A DNA stretch of 64,000 bases from Chersky-840 sp963838775 (GTDB taxonomy: Bacteria; Actinomycetota; Acidimicrobiia; Acidimicrobiales; UBA8190): the NCBI GenBank assembly GCA_963838775.1, contig CAWISP010000040.1, positions 1 through 64,000 on the forward strand. Reading direction: 5' to 3'. How positions within the stretch are numbered: position 1 is the first letter of the stretch; the number at the start of each line of letters is the position of its first letter. The notes beneath the pieces were generated by a model. That model was not told the origin of the DNA. It made no database searches and was given only the letters and a program-made list of their open reading frames with translations. Below are positions 42,501 through 50,956 of this stretch, piece after piece. The position numbers and the translations under genes were made by a program.

Positions 42501-42817
42501 GACCCAGACAGCGGGGCCGTGGCGAGGTCATCCTCGAGCCAGGGCGAGCCGATAGGGCCGCTACCGCTAGCAGGCAGCCGGAGGAAGAGCTCAGCCTCAT
42601 ACGCCTTGACGATCAAGTCCCCGACGACGGCCCCCGCGAGCTCGGTGGCGGCGAAGCGGATGCCGTCGACGTCGAGGGCGAAAGGGTGGGGTTCTGGACG
42701 CCGCTGCAGCGGCGGACGACCTCGTCGAGGCGGGGCCGTGCGAGGTCGATCACCATCCTCGGCCCACAGGGCAAGGCCGTTTGCACCGGACAGCCATGCC
42801 GAGTGGAGAACGAGCAT
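39563..42817 (-). CDS. SNF2-family DEAD/DEAH helicase
   Basis: 1084 residues from ATG 42817. A long N-terminal region is followed by the SNF2 ATPase: Walker A DDMGLGKTAQLLAVL, VVDEAQQIKN, MTGTPVENRLSELWSIM, and lobe 2 with ALVFTQFTQMGTLLERHL, WLHGGVAKKARDGMVERF, LSLKAGGTGLNLTAATHV and AFRIGQSRNVQV. It is an ATP-driven DNA translocase, probably working with the coupled SWIM protein. Similar pairs occur in defence islands, but no methylase or nuclease is adjacent. Confidence 0.93.
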   Translation of the reverse strand: MLVLHSAWLSGANGLALWAEDGDRPRTAPPRRGRPPLQRRPEPHPFALDVDGIRFAATELAGAVVGDLIVKAYEAELFLRLPASGSGPIGSPWLEDDLATAPLSGSSPSASSPPSWTAPGIVLEPSGAADLVLALQSAAPAGATSDPLGIVLASDLRFAARSTEMMLELITRGRLLPTLEFTGDSWQARWRPLIDRHDRGRIKTLLWALPASFTAADTTGFGQDHVNVVTGSGTPDEVLRSFLWSITDALARRFVADRPPAAPPSARRGQPTRPSPVGAWLAGLTSPDGAVDAGDGELQALCDALHAWHATENADTDPVRTCFRIVPPLDDPEEVDVVDEWRIEFALQAVDDPSLLVSAEKVWGDGPELTALDRHVKHADEHLLRGLGRAARLVPSLGSALASAEPCAQVTDAAGALAFLRDGAPILEQAGFGVLAPPWWRSSRARVGLRLKARTTSRGGPSAATIGLDGLCDIRWEAALGDDRIGLAELRALARLKQPLVRIRGEWVELREGDIAAAIAAVGKKGAGANLLSAGEVMRTALGIEPTSADLPIVAVEADGWLGDLLAGAEDRRLEARPTPDGFVGELRPYQERGLAWLAFLGDLGLGACLADDMGLGKTAQLLAVLVDERAGRAASAPARRKRSDATRKATPVVIRSAGPTLVLCPMSLVGNWQRESARFAPELSVYVHHGANRLDGKAFTRHAGRMDLVLSTYGLAARDQKLMATVPWSRLVVDEAQQIKNSAARTTQSVRAIPAERRIAMTGTPVENRLSELWSIMQFLNPGLLGSEKGFRERFAIPIERDGNDEAAAQLRRITGPFVLRRLKTDRSIIADLPDKLEMKEFCTLTREQASLYQAVVDDMLARIDEADGMERRGLVLATMMKLKQVCNHPAHFLADGSSLPGRSGKLARLVEVLEEAVAEGDRALVFTQFTQMGTLLERHLRRHLGCDVLWLHGGVAKKARDGMVERFQGADGPPVFLLSLKAGGTGLNLTAATHVVHFDRWWNPAVENQATDRAFRIGQSRNVQVRKFVCGGTLEERIDDMIETKRALAERIVGTGEGWITEMSTDQLRDVVALSVDAVGED

Positions 42818-42906
42818 CCGAGAATCATCCCAGAAGGTTGTCGTGGTCGTAATAATTCTCGAGCGAGGGCCGCCCTGTAACCGGGTGACGCAATTTCCAG
42901 TTAGGT

Positions 42907-42978
42907 GTGGCATTTGAGCGCATTACGTTCGATCCCGACAAGATCGGTGGTCAGCCTTGCATTCGTGGTCTGCGTACC
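42907..42978 (+). pseudogene. DUF433 antitoxin, 5' fragment
   Basis: GTG 42907 opens FERITFDPDKIGGQPCIRGLR, the start of DUF433 (VapB-like antitoxin) proteins. The similarity stops after ~23 residues and the frame runs on into unrelated sequence across the attachment repeat. A toxin gene is not present. This looks like a remnant cut by recombination at the island edge. Confidence 0.6.
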
Positions 42979-43189
42979 AGTGGGGACGGTCTTAGATGTC
43001 TCGAACTGACTGCCGAAACGGCAGGACAGGGCGCCGAGAAAAAAGCCAACATTGAGCCAACAATTCGGTCTCAGTGTGTCCTAGCCGGTCCCGTTGCGCT
43101 TCAGCTGTCTGAGGATCCATTACCACAGAGCAGGACTTTTGCGACCGGGTGGGACTTGTGGGGATTCGATGGGACGATCCCGGCTCAGC

Positions 43190-43232
43190 CTACGGATCAG
43201 AAGGTTGGGGGTTCGAGTCCCTCCAAGCGCGC
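43190..43232 (+). repeat. attachment repeat, copy 2
   Basis: Exact 43-bp copy of the tRNA-Arg 3' half, without the 5' half. It forms the right edge of island A and the left edge of island B. Confidence 0.9.
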
Positions 43233-43362
43233 TGAGAAAATCCAGGTCACGGGGCCGCCGCTACCCTCGGGACACCCCCGTCATTTCGGTTGACCAACTA
43301 ACCCGGACCTTTCAGTAAGTCAGCTGGCCTGAACGCCCGCGTCCGCGAAAACGCCCTCCTGA

Positions 43363-45217
43363 GAGGCTGCGGCGAAATGAGGCTGTGCGGCTCGTTTCGT
43401 CGTGTCCGGGCCCGACCAGTGCTCACACACTTGGAGTGTTGGTCCTATAAGGAACGGTGCAGGCGGCTTCTTATCATCGAATGGATGGCGAAAACCCATC
43501 CGTGACGCGGCGGACGCGTTGAGCAGAGACCTCGTTGATCTAGGCCCGCAAACTCGATCGTCGTCGGATCGGCCGGTTACCCAGACGACGCGACAACGTC
43601 GGGCATGGGTCGCCCGTCCGCGTGGGCGAAGAGCTTCAAGATGTTCCCGGTTGCACAGACGAGCGACCACTCGCTTTGCGCTGCGGTCAGACCGCGACGC
43701 ATAAATCGTCGAATGCCACGGTTCTCCTTCGCTTGGCCGAAGACCGGCTCGACGGTACATGAGCGAAGCGCATAGGCGGCAGAGCCCTCAGCAGTGCGTA
43801 GGCGGTGCTCCATTGCCTCGAGCGCGCTTGCGCCTTCGGGAGCTGGGCCCTTGGTCGTTCCGAGCTCACGTGCCGTTTTACGTTGCTTCCAGTCCTTGGT
43901 GGTAGCGATCAGACGATCGGGTCCAGGTGCCATCGCGTTGTCCTCCGACCAGTAGCCGGTGTCAGCGAGCACGGTGCCGATGGATCCGCCGATCTGAGCC
44001 GCCTCGGTGGTGGCCTGGAGTGCGTCGATCATCGGGATGAGTTGATAGCAGTCGTTCTGGTCCTGGGTGACATCCGCGGCGAGCACGATCTGGTTCTCGT
44101 TCACCGCCGCTTGGGCGTTATAGCCCTGGAGCCAGCCTCCTTCGGTCTTCATCACCCTGCTCTCGGGATCGGTGGTGTTCGCCTTCGCCTCGTCTTTGGG
44201 TGGTGCCGTCTGCTTCGCCGTTCGGGCCGCCTCGAGGCGCACCTGGGCGTCTTCGAGCGACTGTCGAGCCCGCTCTTTGGCCCAGTTTGCCCTGGCAGAA
44301 GCCACCTTCGACTTGGCGGCTTCGATGTCGGTCTCGGCCCGGGCGAAGGCATCGTGGGGGTCGTGGGGCTTGCGGCCACGCAGCTTTCGACCCGCAGCGG
44401 CTTCGGTGGCCGCCTTGGCCGTCTTGGCCTCGGCCTCTGCTTCTTGGGCCTCTATCGCAGCGAGCGCCTTCTCGAGGCGTGCCAGGCGTGTCCCGGGGTG
44501 GGCCAGCTCCTCGGGCAGCTCGCCGAGAAGCGAGGTCTTCGGCTCGTCTTGGTCGGCGGCCTCTGCCTCCGCCAGGATGCGTTCGACCTCGGCTCGGATG
44601 TATGAAGCGGGACGGTTCGCGTCAAGCGAGGCATCAGAGGCAATCTTCGTTCCGTCGATGGCGATCGTCCCGAGTGACGCCAGTCCAGCCTGGGCACACA
44701 GTCCCAATACATCAACGAACACGTTCTTGATCGCCTGCTCGTGGTCCTTTCTGAACCGGCAAATGGCAGAAGAGTCGGGAACCAGGTCGACACAGATCGC
44801 CCGGTAGGCGAGGTCACTCCTGCAGGCCGCTTCGATGCGCCGCGACGAGCGAAGGCCCCTGCAGTATGCATACAGAAGGATGCCGAGCATCATCTGCGGG
44901 TCATACGCGGGACGCCCCACCCCGTCATTCGGGTGCAAGGCGTCGAACGCGGATGTGTCGACCATGGCAACCACGTCGAGCAAGAACCACACAAGATGGG
45001 TCTCAGGAAGCCAATCGGCTATCGAAGGCGGCAAGAGGAACTGCTGGTTCCGCTGGGGAACGGCGTAGCGGTATGCCACCCCGTCATTGTACTGAATGCA
45101 GTTACAAATCGCGAGCGTATTTCGAACCAACTGGTCGGCGTTTTGGAGGTGCCACTGCGCATCGTTGAGGGCTCGACGGTTTAGGGATAGGTCCCAGCCT
45201 CATTTCGCCGCAGCCTC
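43363..45217 (-). mobile_element. IS1182-family insertion sequence (nested)
   Basis: Perfect 23-bp terminal inverted repeats at 43363-43385 and 45195-45217, flanked by CTGA on both sides (43359-43362 and 45218-45221), giving a 1,855-bp element. It lies in the leader of the IS1380-like element, so it inserted later. The transposase is full-length. Confidence 0.9.
43577..45079 (-). CDS. IS1182-family transposase
   Basis: 500 residues from GTG 45079, where similarity begins (AYRYAVPQRNQQFLLPPSI). DDE residues appear in GTIAIDGTKIASDAS, VLADTGYWSEDN and TVEPVFGQAKENRGIRRFMRRG. A long Ala/Glu-rich coiled-coil insertion (residues ~170-300) is normal for this family. Probably functional. Confidence 0.92.
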   Translation of the reverse strand: MAYRYAVPQRNQQFLLPPSIADWLPETHLVWFLLDVVAMVDTSAFDALHPNDGVGRPAYDPQMMLGILLYAYCRGLRSSRRIEAACRSDLAYRAICVDLVPDSSAICRFRKDHEQAIKNVFVDVLGLCAQAGLASLGTIAIDGTKIASDASLDANRPASYIRAEVERILAEAEAADQDEPKTSLLGELPEELAHPGTRLARLEKALAAIEAQEAEAEAKTAKAATEAAAGRKLRGRKPHDPHDAFARAETDIEAAKSKVASARANWAKERARQSLEDAQVRLEAARTAKQTAPPKDEAKANTTDPESRVMKTEGGWLQGYNAQAAVNENQIVLAADVTQDQNDCYQLIPMIDALQATTEAAQIGGSIGTVLADTGYWSEDNAMAPGPDRLIATTKDWKQRKTARELGTTKGPAPEGASALEAMEHRLRTAEGSAAYALRSCTVEPVFGQAKENRGIRRFMRRGLTAAQSEWSLVCATGNILKLFAHADGRPMPDVVASSG

Positions 45218-45279
45218 CTGATAAGGGAAACTGCTGCTTGTCGAAGGCACAGCAACCCAATCAGGAGGGCACTTCCGAG

Positions 45280-46614
45280 ATGAAGGCTAACCCGACCCGG
45301 CCGCGCCTGTCAGTGACCACCGGAGGCAAGGGAGTGGTGTCCCACGCCGGTGCCCGGCTGCTGTGCGAACTGGCTGATGACCTGCGGTTGACCGAACAGC
45401 TGTCGGTCGCTATGGCGCCGACGAAGAAGCGCCGCCGCGGCCATGACCGCGGTGACGTACTGGTGAATCTCGCTGTGGCCCTCGCCGATGGGGCGACGGC
45501 GATCGGCGACGTGCGGGTCTTGGCCGATCAGCCGGGCCTCTTCGGCGAGGTGGCCTCGGTCCCCACCACGTGGCGCACCCTCGAGGCCATGAACGACGAC
45601 GCCGTGGAACGCATCGCCAGCGCCCGAGCGCAGGCCCGCAAAGCCGCCTGGGCGGCGGGCATGGACCCGGGGTTCTACGTGATCGACATCGACGGCCCCC
45701 TCGTCGACGCCCATTCGGAGAAGGAGCTCGCCACCCCGACCTACAAGCGAGGGTTCGGCTTCTACCCCCTCGTCGCCTATCTCGATGGCACCGGCGAGGC
45801 CCTGGCCTGTCTGCTGCGTCGGGGCAACGCCGGCTCTGGCACCGCCTGCGACCACATCTGCGTGCTCGACGCCGCACTCGCCCAGCTGCCCGTTGACCCC
45901 TTCACCCATGAGGTCATCGTCCGCACCGACGCCGGAAGCACCTCCCATGGCCTCGCCGATGCGTGCCGAGCACGTGGCGTGCGCTTCGTCGCGGGCTTCC
46001 AGATGCGTGCCGGCCTGGCCCAGGTGATCATGACCATCCCAAAACGCGCCTGGACCCGGGCCATTTCTGGCGACGGGACCGAGGAGCGCGACAGCGGCGA
46101 GGTGGCCGAGATCACCGACGTGGTCGACCTGTCGCGCTGGCCGGAGGGCACCCGGATGATCGTTCGGCGCGAGGAGCCGCATCCGGGCGCCCAGCTCACC
46201 TTCACCGACGTCGAGGGCTATCGCTACCAGGTCTTCGTCACCGATCTTGCCGAGCCCGACATCTGCTTCTTGGAGGCCCTTCATCGGGGTCGGGGGCGGG
46301 TCGAGTGCCGCATCCGTGACGCCAAGGACACCGGGATGGCGAACCTCCCCTCGCAGAGCTTCGCCATCAACGCCGCCTGGCTCACCGTCGTGCTCATGGC
46401 TTCGGACCTGCTCGCCTGGATGAAAGGGCTGTGCCTTGATGGCGAGCTGGCACGTGCCGAGCCCAAGCGCCCGCGCTACACGCTGCTGCACAGCGCCGGG
46501 CTCCTCGTGTCCTCGGCGCGGCGCACCACCTTGCGCATCGCCGAGAACTGGCCATGGGCCGACGATCTCGTCGCCGCCTTCGGGCGGTTGCCGGGCTGGG
46601 CGACCCTCACCTGA
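45280..46614 (+). CDS. IS1380-family transposase
   Basis: 444 residues from ATG 45280, preceded by AGGAGGG; an upstream in-frame start at 45238 is less likely. DDE residues lie in YVIDIDGPLVDAHSEKE, VIVRTDAGSTSHGL and RGRVECRIRDAKDTGM, followed by the NLPSQSFAINAAWLTVVLMA tail typical of the family. Its own promoter region has been displaced by the IS1182-like insertion 60 bp upstream. Confidence 0.92.
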   Translation: MKANPTRPRLSVTTGGKGVVSHAGARLLCELADDLRLTEQLSVAMAPTKKRRRGHDRGDVLVNLAVALADGATAIGDVRVLADQPGLFGEVASVPTTWRTLEAMNDDAVERIASARAQARKAAWAAGMDPGFYVIDIDGPLVDAHSEKELATPTYKRGFGFYPLVAYLDGTGEALACLLRRGNAGSGTACDHICVLDAALAQLPVDPFTHEVIVRTDAGSTSHGLADACRARGVRFVAGFQMRAGLAQVIMTIPKRAWTRAISGDGTEERDSGEVAEITDVVDLSRWPEGTRMIVRREEPHPGAQLTFTDVEGYRYQVFVTDLAEPDICFLEALHRGRGRVECRIRDAKDTGMANLPSQSFAINAAWLTVVLMASDLLAWMKGLCLDGELARAEPKRPRYTLLHSAGLLVSSARRTTLRIAENWPWADDLVAAFGRLPGWATLT

Positions 46615-46825
46615 CGGCGCCCGCTGCTCCAAAGACTCCCCGAACGACCGAAGCTTCGACGAACGCGTCCCGAGGACGGCCCAGAAACGTCGACACCCGC
46701 CAAGCAAGCGACCGGAGCCTTCTCGCGCAACCTGCCAACCATCAACGGGCGGCGAATGCGGCCCTGCACGTCAAGAAAGAGCTGAAAACGGTCTCACCGT
46801 CGAGTTATTGAAAGGTCCGGGCTAA

Positions 46826-47171
46826 CTGACCAACAAACTCGTTCGGGCGGTGTTCAGACGGGTGCGTTCCGGTGCCCCCGAGTGCGTCGTCCACTGCCTG
46901 GGCAGCTGCCCGTCTTCGGTGGTGAGGTGCCCATGGACGTCTCTTGTCACTGTCACCGAGGTGTGGCAATACGTCGCTGACCTCATGGAGAGCTACGCCC
47001 TGCGCCAGCATGAGTGTCGAGGCGGAATGACGAAGTCAGTGGAGATTGCGATGGACGAGTCCCGCTGCCTCGCCCCACAGCGAAGCGCTTGGCCAGATTG
47101 GCGGGGTCAAGGGTGTCCCAAAGGGGAATCAGTCCTGTCTCCGTTGGAGTCGGAAATCACGATACTGAAGG
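46826..47171. other. no gene recognised
   Basis: Spacer between the IS1380-like right end and the methyltransferase gene. Overlapping frames here show no protein-like features. Confidence 0.4.
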
Positions 47172-47750
47172 TCAAGCAAGGCGCTTCACGGCCAGGAGGA
47201 CGCCGCTGCCGAATCCCAGTTCGGCGCAAACGAGGTCAGCATTGTCGACGAGGCGTTGGCGCACAACGGTCAGCGCGGCGCGAAGGTCGTCATCCTCATG
47301 CCGAATCAGATCCATGTCATCGACGACAAGGACGCCGCCAGGTCGAAGAGCTGCCACCGTCCTGGACAGTTTGAAGATCTTCCCACCAGGTGCATCCGGG
47401 AATATCAAATCAAACTCACCGAGACGGCCAACGACCTCAGCACCGTCCCCCGACTCGAAGCGAACCCACGACGGCCACGGGGCTGAGCGAGCCGCCTGCT
47501 GCAACTCATCGTCAAGCTCGACGGTGACGAGCTCGACGTCGTGGCGCTCACCGAGCCCGTGAACCAACCAGGCGAGTCCGACGCCGACGCCAGTGCCGAT
47601 CTCAAGTATCCGACCACCTTCGGGTACCGCCGCAGAGAGCGCTGCCAACAGCCCCCCCACCTCGACCTCACAGGCCAGCTGGAAACCGGTTTTGGCTGCT
47701 CGTTCGTAAGCGGCCACGACGCTCTCGGGAAGGCCCTGTTCTTCTGCCAT
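47172..47750 (-). CDS. class I SAM-dependent O-methyltransferase
   Basis: 192 residues from ATG 47750. Motif I is ILEIGTGVGVGLAWLVHGLG, followed by LVTVELDDELQQAA, RFESGDGAEVV, FDLIFPDAPGG and GGVLVVDDM, the order of the catechol-type O-methyltransferase family. Substrate unknown. It has no operon partner and stands in IS-rich sequence. Confidence 0.8.
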   Translation of the reverse strand: MAEEQGLPESVVAAYERAAKTGFQLACEVEVGGLLAALSAAVPEGGRILEIGTGVGVGLAWLVHGLGERHDVELVTVELDDELQQAARSAPWPSWVRFESGDGAEVVGRLGEFDLIFPDAPGGKIFKLSRTVAALRPGGVLVVDDMDLIRHEDDDLRAALTVVRQRLVDNADLVCAELGFGSGVLLAVKRLA

Positions 47751-48013
47751 ATCTGCATCCTGGCGGGTGGCCACCGACTCTGACCACTCAATGGAGCATC
47801 CCCACATTGATCCCCATCCGTAGGACCGCGGAAGAGCGATACCGAGCATCTTCCGCCCATCGAACTTCGACGGAGGGCATAACCATCTGCCCTCCTGTCA
47901 GTGTCGACTGTCATGGCCGTTGGCGAAGGGCTGGGCGAAACCGGTCCTATGCTCGGCAAGATCATCGGCAGCAGGAAAGGCGGCCACCCCTGTCCGGATG
48001 GAAGAAACGACCC

Positions 48014-48190
48014 ATGACGTTCACCTGCTTCTGTGGACGACCGCTCCAGTTCGACCCGTCCATTCACCACGGACTCGATCCGGACGGCCGGGTTCTCACC
48101 GCGGGTCATTGCTTCGAAGACGGCTGGGTTGGTTCAGACGGCAAGAGTCCGGTCGTGCCCGTGACGCCGGTCCGAGACGACGATGTTTGA
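48014..48190 (+). CDS. small hypothetical protein
   Basis: A possible 58-residue protein from ATG 48014, with FTCFCGRPLQFD and HCFEDGWVG. Cys and His spacing could bind a metal. No family match; may be spurious. Confidence 0.3.
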   Translation: MTFTCFCGRPLQFDPSIHHGLDPDGRVLTAGHCFEDGWVGSDGKSPVVPVTPVRDDDV

Positions 48191-48408
48191 GTCACTGATC
48201 TTTCGAATGCGATGGCCATCGGCTCGACATCTAGCTGTCGCGTGGCCTTTGGCTCCCCTCCCATGACGCCCATTTGCATCGGCCTCTTGTCACAGGCGAC
48301 TCATCAGACCTCGTGTTGGTTACCGCGAGAGCGGCCAGCAATCAGGGCTCGTATGCGGTGAGCATTCGTTCTCTCAGTTCGTCGCTTTTCCGCAAGGCAT
48401 TTGCCTAG

Positions 48409-48810
48409 CAGTTCTCAACGCTTCAGGACTCGGTACCGCCAATCGATCTATCTCCAAGGGAGGATTTCGCGGCCCCCAGTTATCGGCCTCAAGATCCGTG
48501 GGAGAGTCTGCTCGCAAAGCTAGATGAACTCATTGGCTTTCTTGACTCGGTGGGCGAGTCCGCTTCGGCCAAAGGGCTCCTCCTGTATCGGTCGCCGGTC
48601 ACAATCAAGGACACAAAGGGAGTATCGCAGCTGTTGGTCGCCCTCGGTGAGGGCGCGCCACTGTCGGGACTCGTCGTTCAGCGCCTGGATAGTCGTGGAC
48701 AGGCAGGTCGAGAGTTCTTGGCCGCTAACAAGCGCCTTCACGATCTCAAAGAGAGCGTTGTTGAGGCGGTTCAAGCCGTGCTAGCCGCTTCAAACCCGCC
48801 TGCGCCGTAG
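48409..48810 (+). pseudogene. 5'-truncated open frame, unknown family
   Basis: An open frame begins after TAG 48406 with no ATG/GTG/TTG until GTG 48550, yet reads as a natural protein from its first codons: PPIDLSPREDF, then PWESLLAKLDELIGFLDSV, GLLLYRSPVTIKDTKGV, and RLHDLKESVVEAVQAVL. It looks like the C-terminal ~130 residues of a helical protein that lost its 5' end. No family recognised. Confidence 0.45.
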
Positions 48811-49038
48811 CCAGTGATCCTCAACTACTGGGCCAATCCGCCAAAATCGATCGCACAAGCATTTGTGAGCAGGATAGTGCGCCGATCGGAAGTGCTGTCG
48901 GTTATGTGCTCCCGCCTCCCCGCGCCGGGGCACCTGAATCGGACTGACGCGCCGATGATGGCGTTTCGTCGCTCCCCGTACGGCCTGATGCAATCCGCAC
49001 AGTGGCTGTACGCCAGTGATTATGGGGTGGGGGTCAAG

Positions 49039-49656
49039 TCACGGTGATTCAAAATGCTCGCGCGACTTCGCCTCAGCTTGACCATGGTCCCAAAGGTCCC
49101 GGACTGCGTCCGCCATCTGCTGAAACTCGGCCCGCGTGCCCTGTGGATCGTCTTTCCAAAACCTGTAGACCGCGAGGAGGTCCGTCCCCGTCGCCGCCCG
49201 GACGGAGTCGAGCAGCTGTGAATAGGCATCGTAGATGGGGGGTCCTTTGTCGACCGCCAAACGAAGGGGCACTTGGTCCTCAGCCTCGGTCACTCTCAGC
49301 ATCATCATTGCGGCAGCAATCATCTCGACGGCTGCCAGCTGGCTTGAAAGCAACTCAATGCTCAAGGTGGCCTCTAATGCCACATGGCCATCAATCGAAC
49401 GGGCGCTGGTGGCGCTCTTGTAATTGCCCATCAGGGTCTGCACGTTCTTTGCCACAAGGCGGATCTGAGCCCTGACCAGTTCGTAGACCTCGACGGGGCG
49501 CAGGCTTCCGTCGGGCTCGTCTAGGCAGTCGGCCAGGTCAGACAGCGAGGCGTACGCCACGGCCAACCGGGCGACTACTGGGTCGATGGAAGCACGTAGC
49601 TGCTTCTCGTCGCTCCTTCGTCCCATTCTCAAAGCGTCGTGGGGTTGCTTACTCAT
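49039..49656 (-). CDS. hypothetical helical protein
   Basis: 205 residues from ATG 49656. Predominantly helical: VARLAVAYASLSDLADCLDE, VRAQIRLVAKNVQTLMGNY, LSIELLSSQLAAVEMIAAAMMML, FQQMADAVRDLWDHG. No signal peptide and no catalytic motif. I do not recognise the family. Confidence 0.6.
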   Translation of the reverse strand: MSKQPHDALRMGRRSDEKQLRASIDPVVARLAVAYASLSDLADCLDEPDGSLRPVEVYELVRAQIRLVAKNVQTLMGNYKSATSARSIDGHVALEATLSIELLSSQLAAVEMIAAAMMMLRVTEAEDQVPLRLAVDKGPPIYDAYSQLLDSVRAATGTDLLAVYRFWKDDPQGTRAEFQQMADAVRDLWDHGQAEAKSREHFESP

Positions 49657-50183
49657 GTCAAGAGCATTGCGCCAGGTGCGGCACGCGAAGAACAGGGGGC
49701 TTCGCTCTCCCCTCGCTCTTTCGCGCCTCGGTGAATCTTCGACCAGTGCCCAACTGGTCAGCGGTTTCAATGGTGGTGGGCGGACGCTGGCCAACCTCCC
49801 CGGGACGGAAGCCCGGTGGTTATCGAGCGGGGTGGCCTCCGGATTTGAGGTGCTGACAAAGGGCACTTTGCGGTCAGCCTGAGCCAGACCGCCCGAGAAC
49901 GCGACGGAAGCCTGTGGCATGCAAGGCCCGAAGCCCTGCGAACCTCGGCTCGTCCGACCGCTGCCGCCGACATGACGAACGCCCCGATCAGGCCGACAAA
50001 TGGGAGCGGTATGGCTGCAATGACCGCCTGCAACTGGCTGGGCGCGTGGTTCGGAGCCCGTCGACTACGCGCTGTCCCAGCCAAGCGACTACGTGCCGCT
50101 GGGGACTCGGTCGTGAGCTCCATCCTTCATCCTTGGAATGCCGAGGGGCCGCTTCGGCTTCACATAGCGCAGAGGAGACTACG
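49657..50183. other. divergent intergenic region, no gene recognised
   Basis: About 530 bp between the minus-strand hypothetical gene and the hydrolase gene. Frames crossing it lack coding character. Only a plausible AGAGGAG ribosome-binding site before 50184 stands out. Confidence 0.4.
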
Positions 50184-50867
50184 ATGAGTGAGATTCGCAA
50201 CGTCGTGCTGCTGCACGGTGGGTTCGTCGACGGTTCAGGCTGGCAGGGGGTGTACGACCTGCTCGTGGCCGATGGCTTCAACGTTCGTGTGGTGCAGAAC
50301 CCGACGCTGACCCTTGAGGACGATGTCGCGGTCACGCGGCGCGTGATCGACGCCTGCGACGGCCCGGTGGTGCTGGTCGGGCACTCCTACGGCGGTGCCG
50401 TGATCACCGAGGCGGGCACCGATGAGAACGTTGGGGCGGTTGTGTACATCACTGCGTTCGCTCCGGACAAAGGCGAGTCGGTCAATACGCTGATCGCCGA
50501 TCCGCCTCCCGGTGCACCGGTCCCGCCGATCCTTGCGCCGCAGGACGGCTTCTTGTTCCTCGACCGGGAGAAGTTCGGAGCGTCGTTTGCTGCTGATCTT
50601 CCTGCCAAGCAGGCCACGTTTATGGCCGATTCGCAAGTGCCGTGGGGTGTCGGTGCGCTCGGTGGCGCCATCACAGATCCCGCGTGGCGTACCAAGCCGA
50701 GTTGGTATCTCGTTGCGACGGACGATCGAATGATTCCGCCCCCGGCGCAGCGTGCGATGGCCGATCGGGCAGGTGCAACGGTCCGCGAGGCGCCAGGCAG
50801 CCACTCGATCTACGTGTCGCAACCGGCCGTGGTTGCCGCGTTGATCGAGGAGGCGGCGGGCCGCTGA
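50184..50867 (+). CDS. alpha/beta hydrolase
   Basis: 227 residues from ATG 50184 with AGAGGAG upstream. Oxyanion VVLLHGGFVDGSGW, nucleophile GHSYGGAV, acid in VATDDRMIPPPAQ, His in GSHSIYVSQP. This is the small esterase-like type common beside LAL regulators. It converges on the regulator gene with a 90-bp spacer. Confidence 0.9.
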   Translation: MSEIRNVVLLHGGFVDGSGWQGVYDLLVADGFNVRVVQNPTLTLEDDVAVTRRVIDACDGPVVLVGHSYGGAVITEAGTDENVGAVVYITAFAPDKGESVNTLIADPPPGAPVPPILAPQDGFLFLDREKFGASFAADLPAKQATFMADSQVPWGVGALGGAITDPAWRTKPSWYLVATDDRMIPPPAQRAMADRAGATVREAPGSHSIYVSQPAVVAALIEEAAGR

Positions 50868-50956
50868 CCCAGCCAGCGACCAGCGGCGTCGCTCCAGCGT
50901 TTCGACCACGGTTGCCAGGCCCCTTGAGGTCTGGCGACCGTGGTGCGAGCGCATTC

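Larger units (their letters stand above)
36683..43232. mobile_element. tRNA-Arg island A (Fic, SWIM, SNF2)
   Basis: A 6.5-kb block bounded by the exact 43-bp direct repeats. It carries a LuxR-type fragment, a Fic protein with its own palindromic operator, a SWIM/SNF2 pair and a truncated antitoxin gene at the right edge. No integrase remains, so the island is probably immobile now. Confidence 0.75.
43302..46821 (+). mobile_element. IS1380-family insertion sequence, interrupted
   Basis: Terminal inverted repeats CCCGGACCTTTCA (left) and TGAAAGGTCCGGG (right) are perfect over 13 bp and continue after one mismatch. Both ends are flanked by CTAA (43298-43301 and 46822-46825), a 4-bp target duplication. 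Without the nested element it would be about 1.66 kb, normal for the family. The transposase gene is intact because the insertion lies in the leader. Confidence 0.85.
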
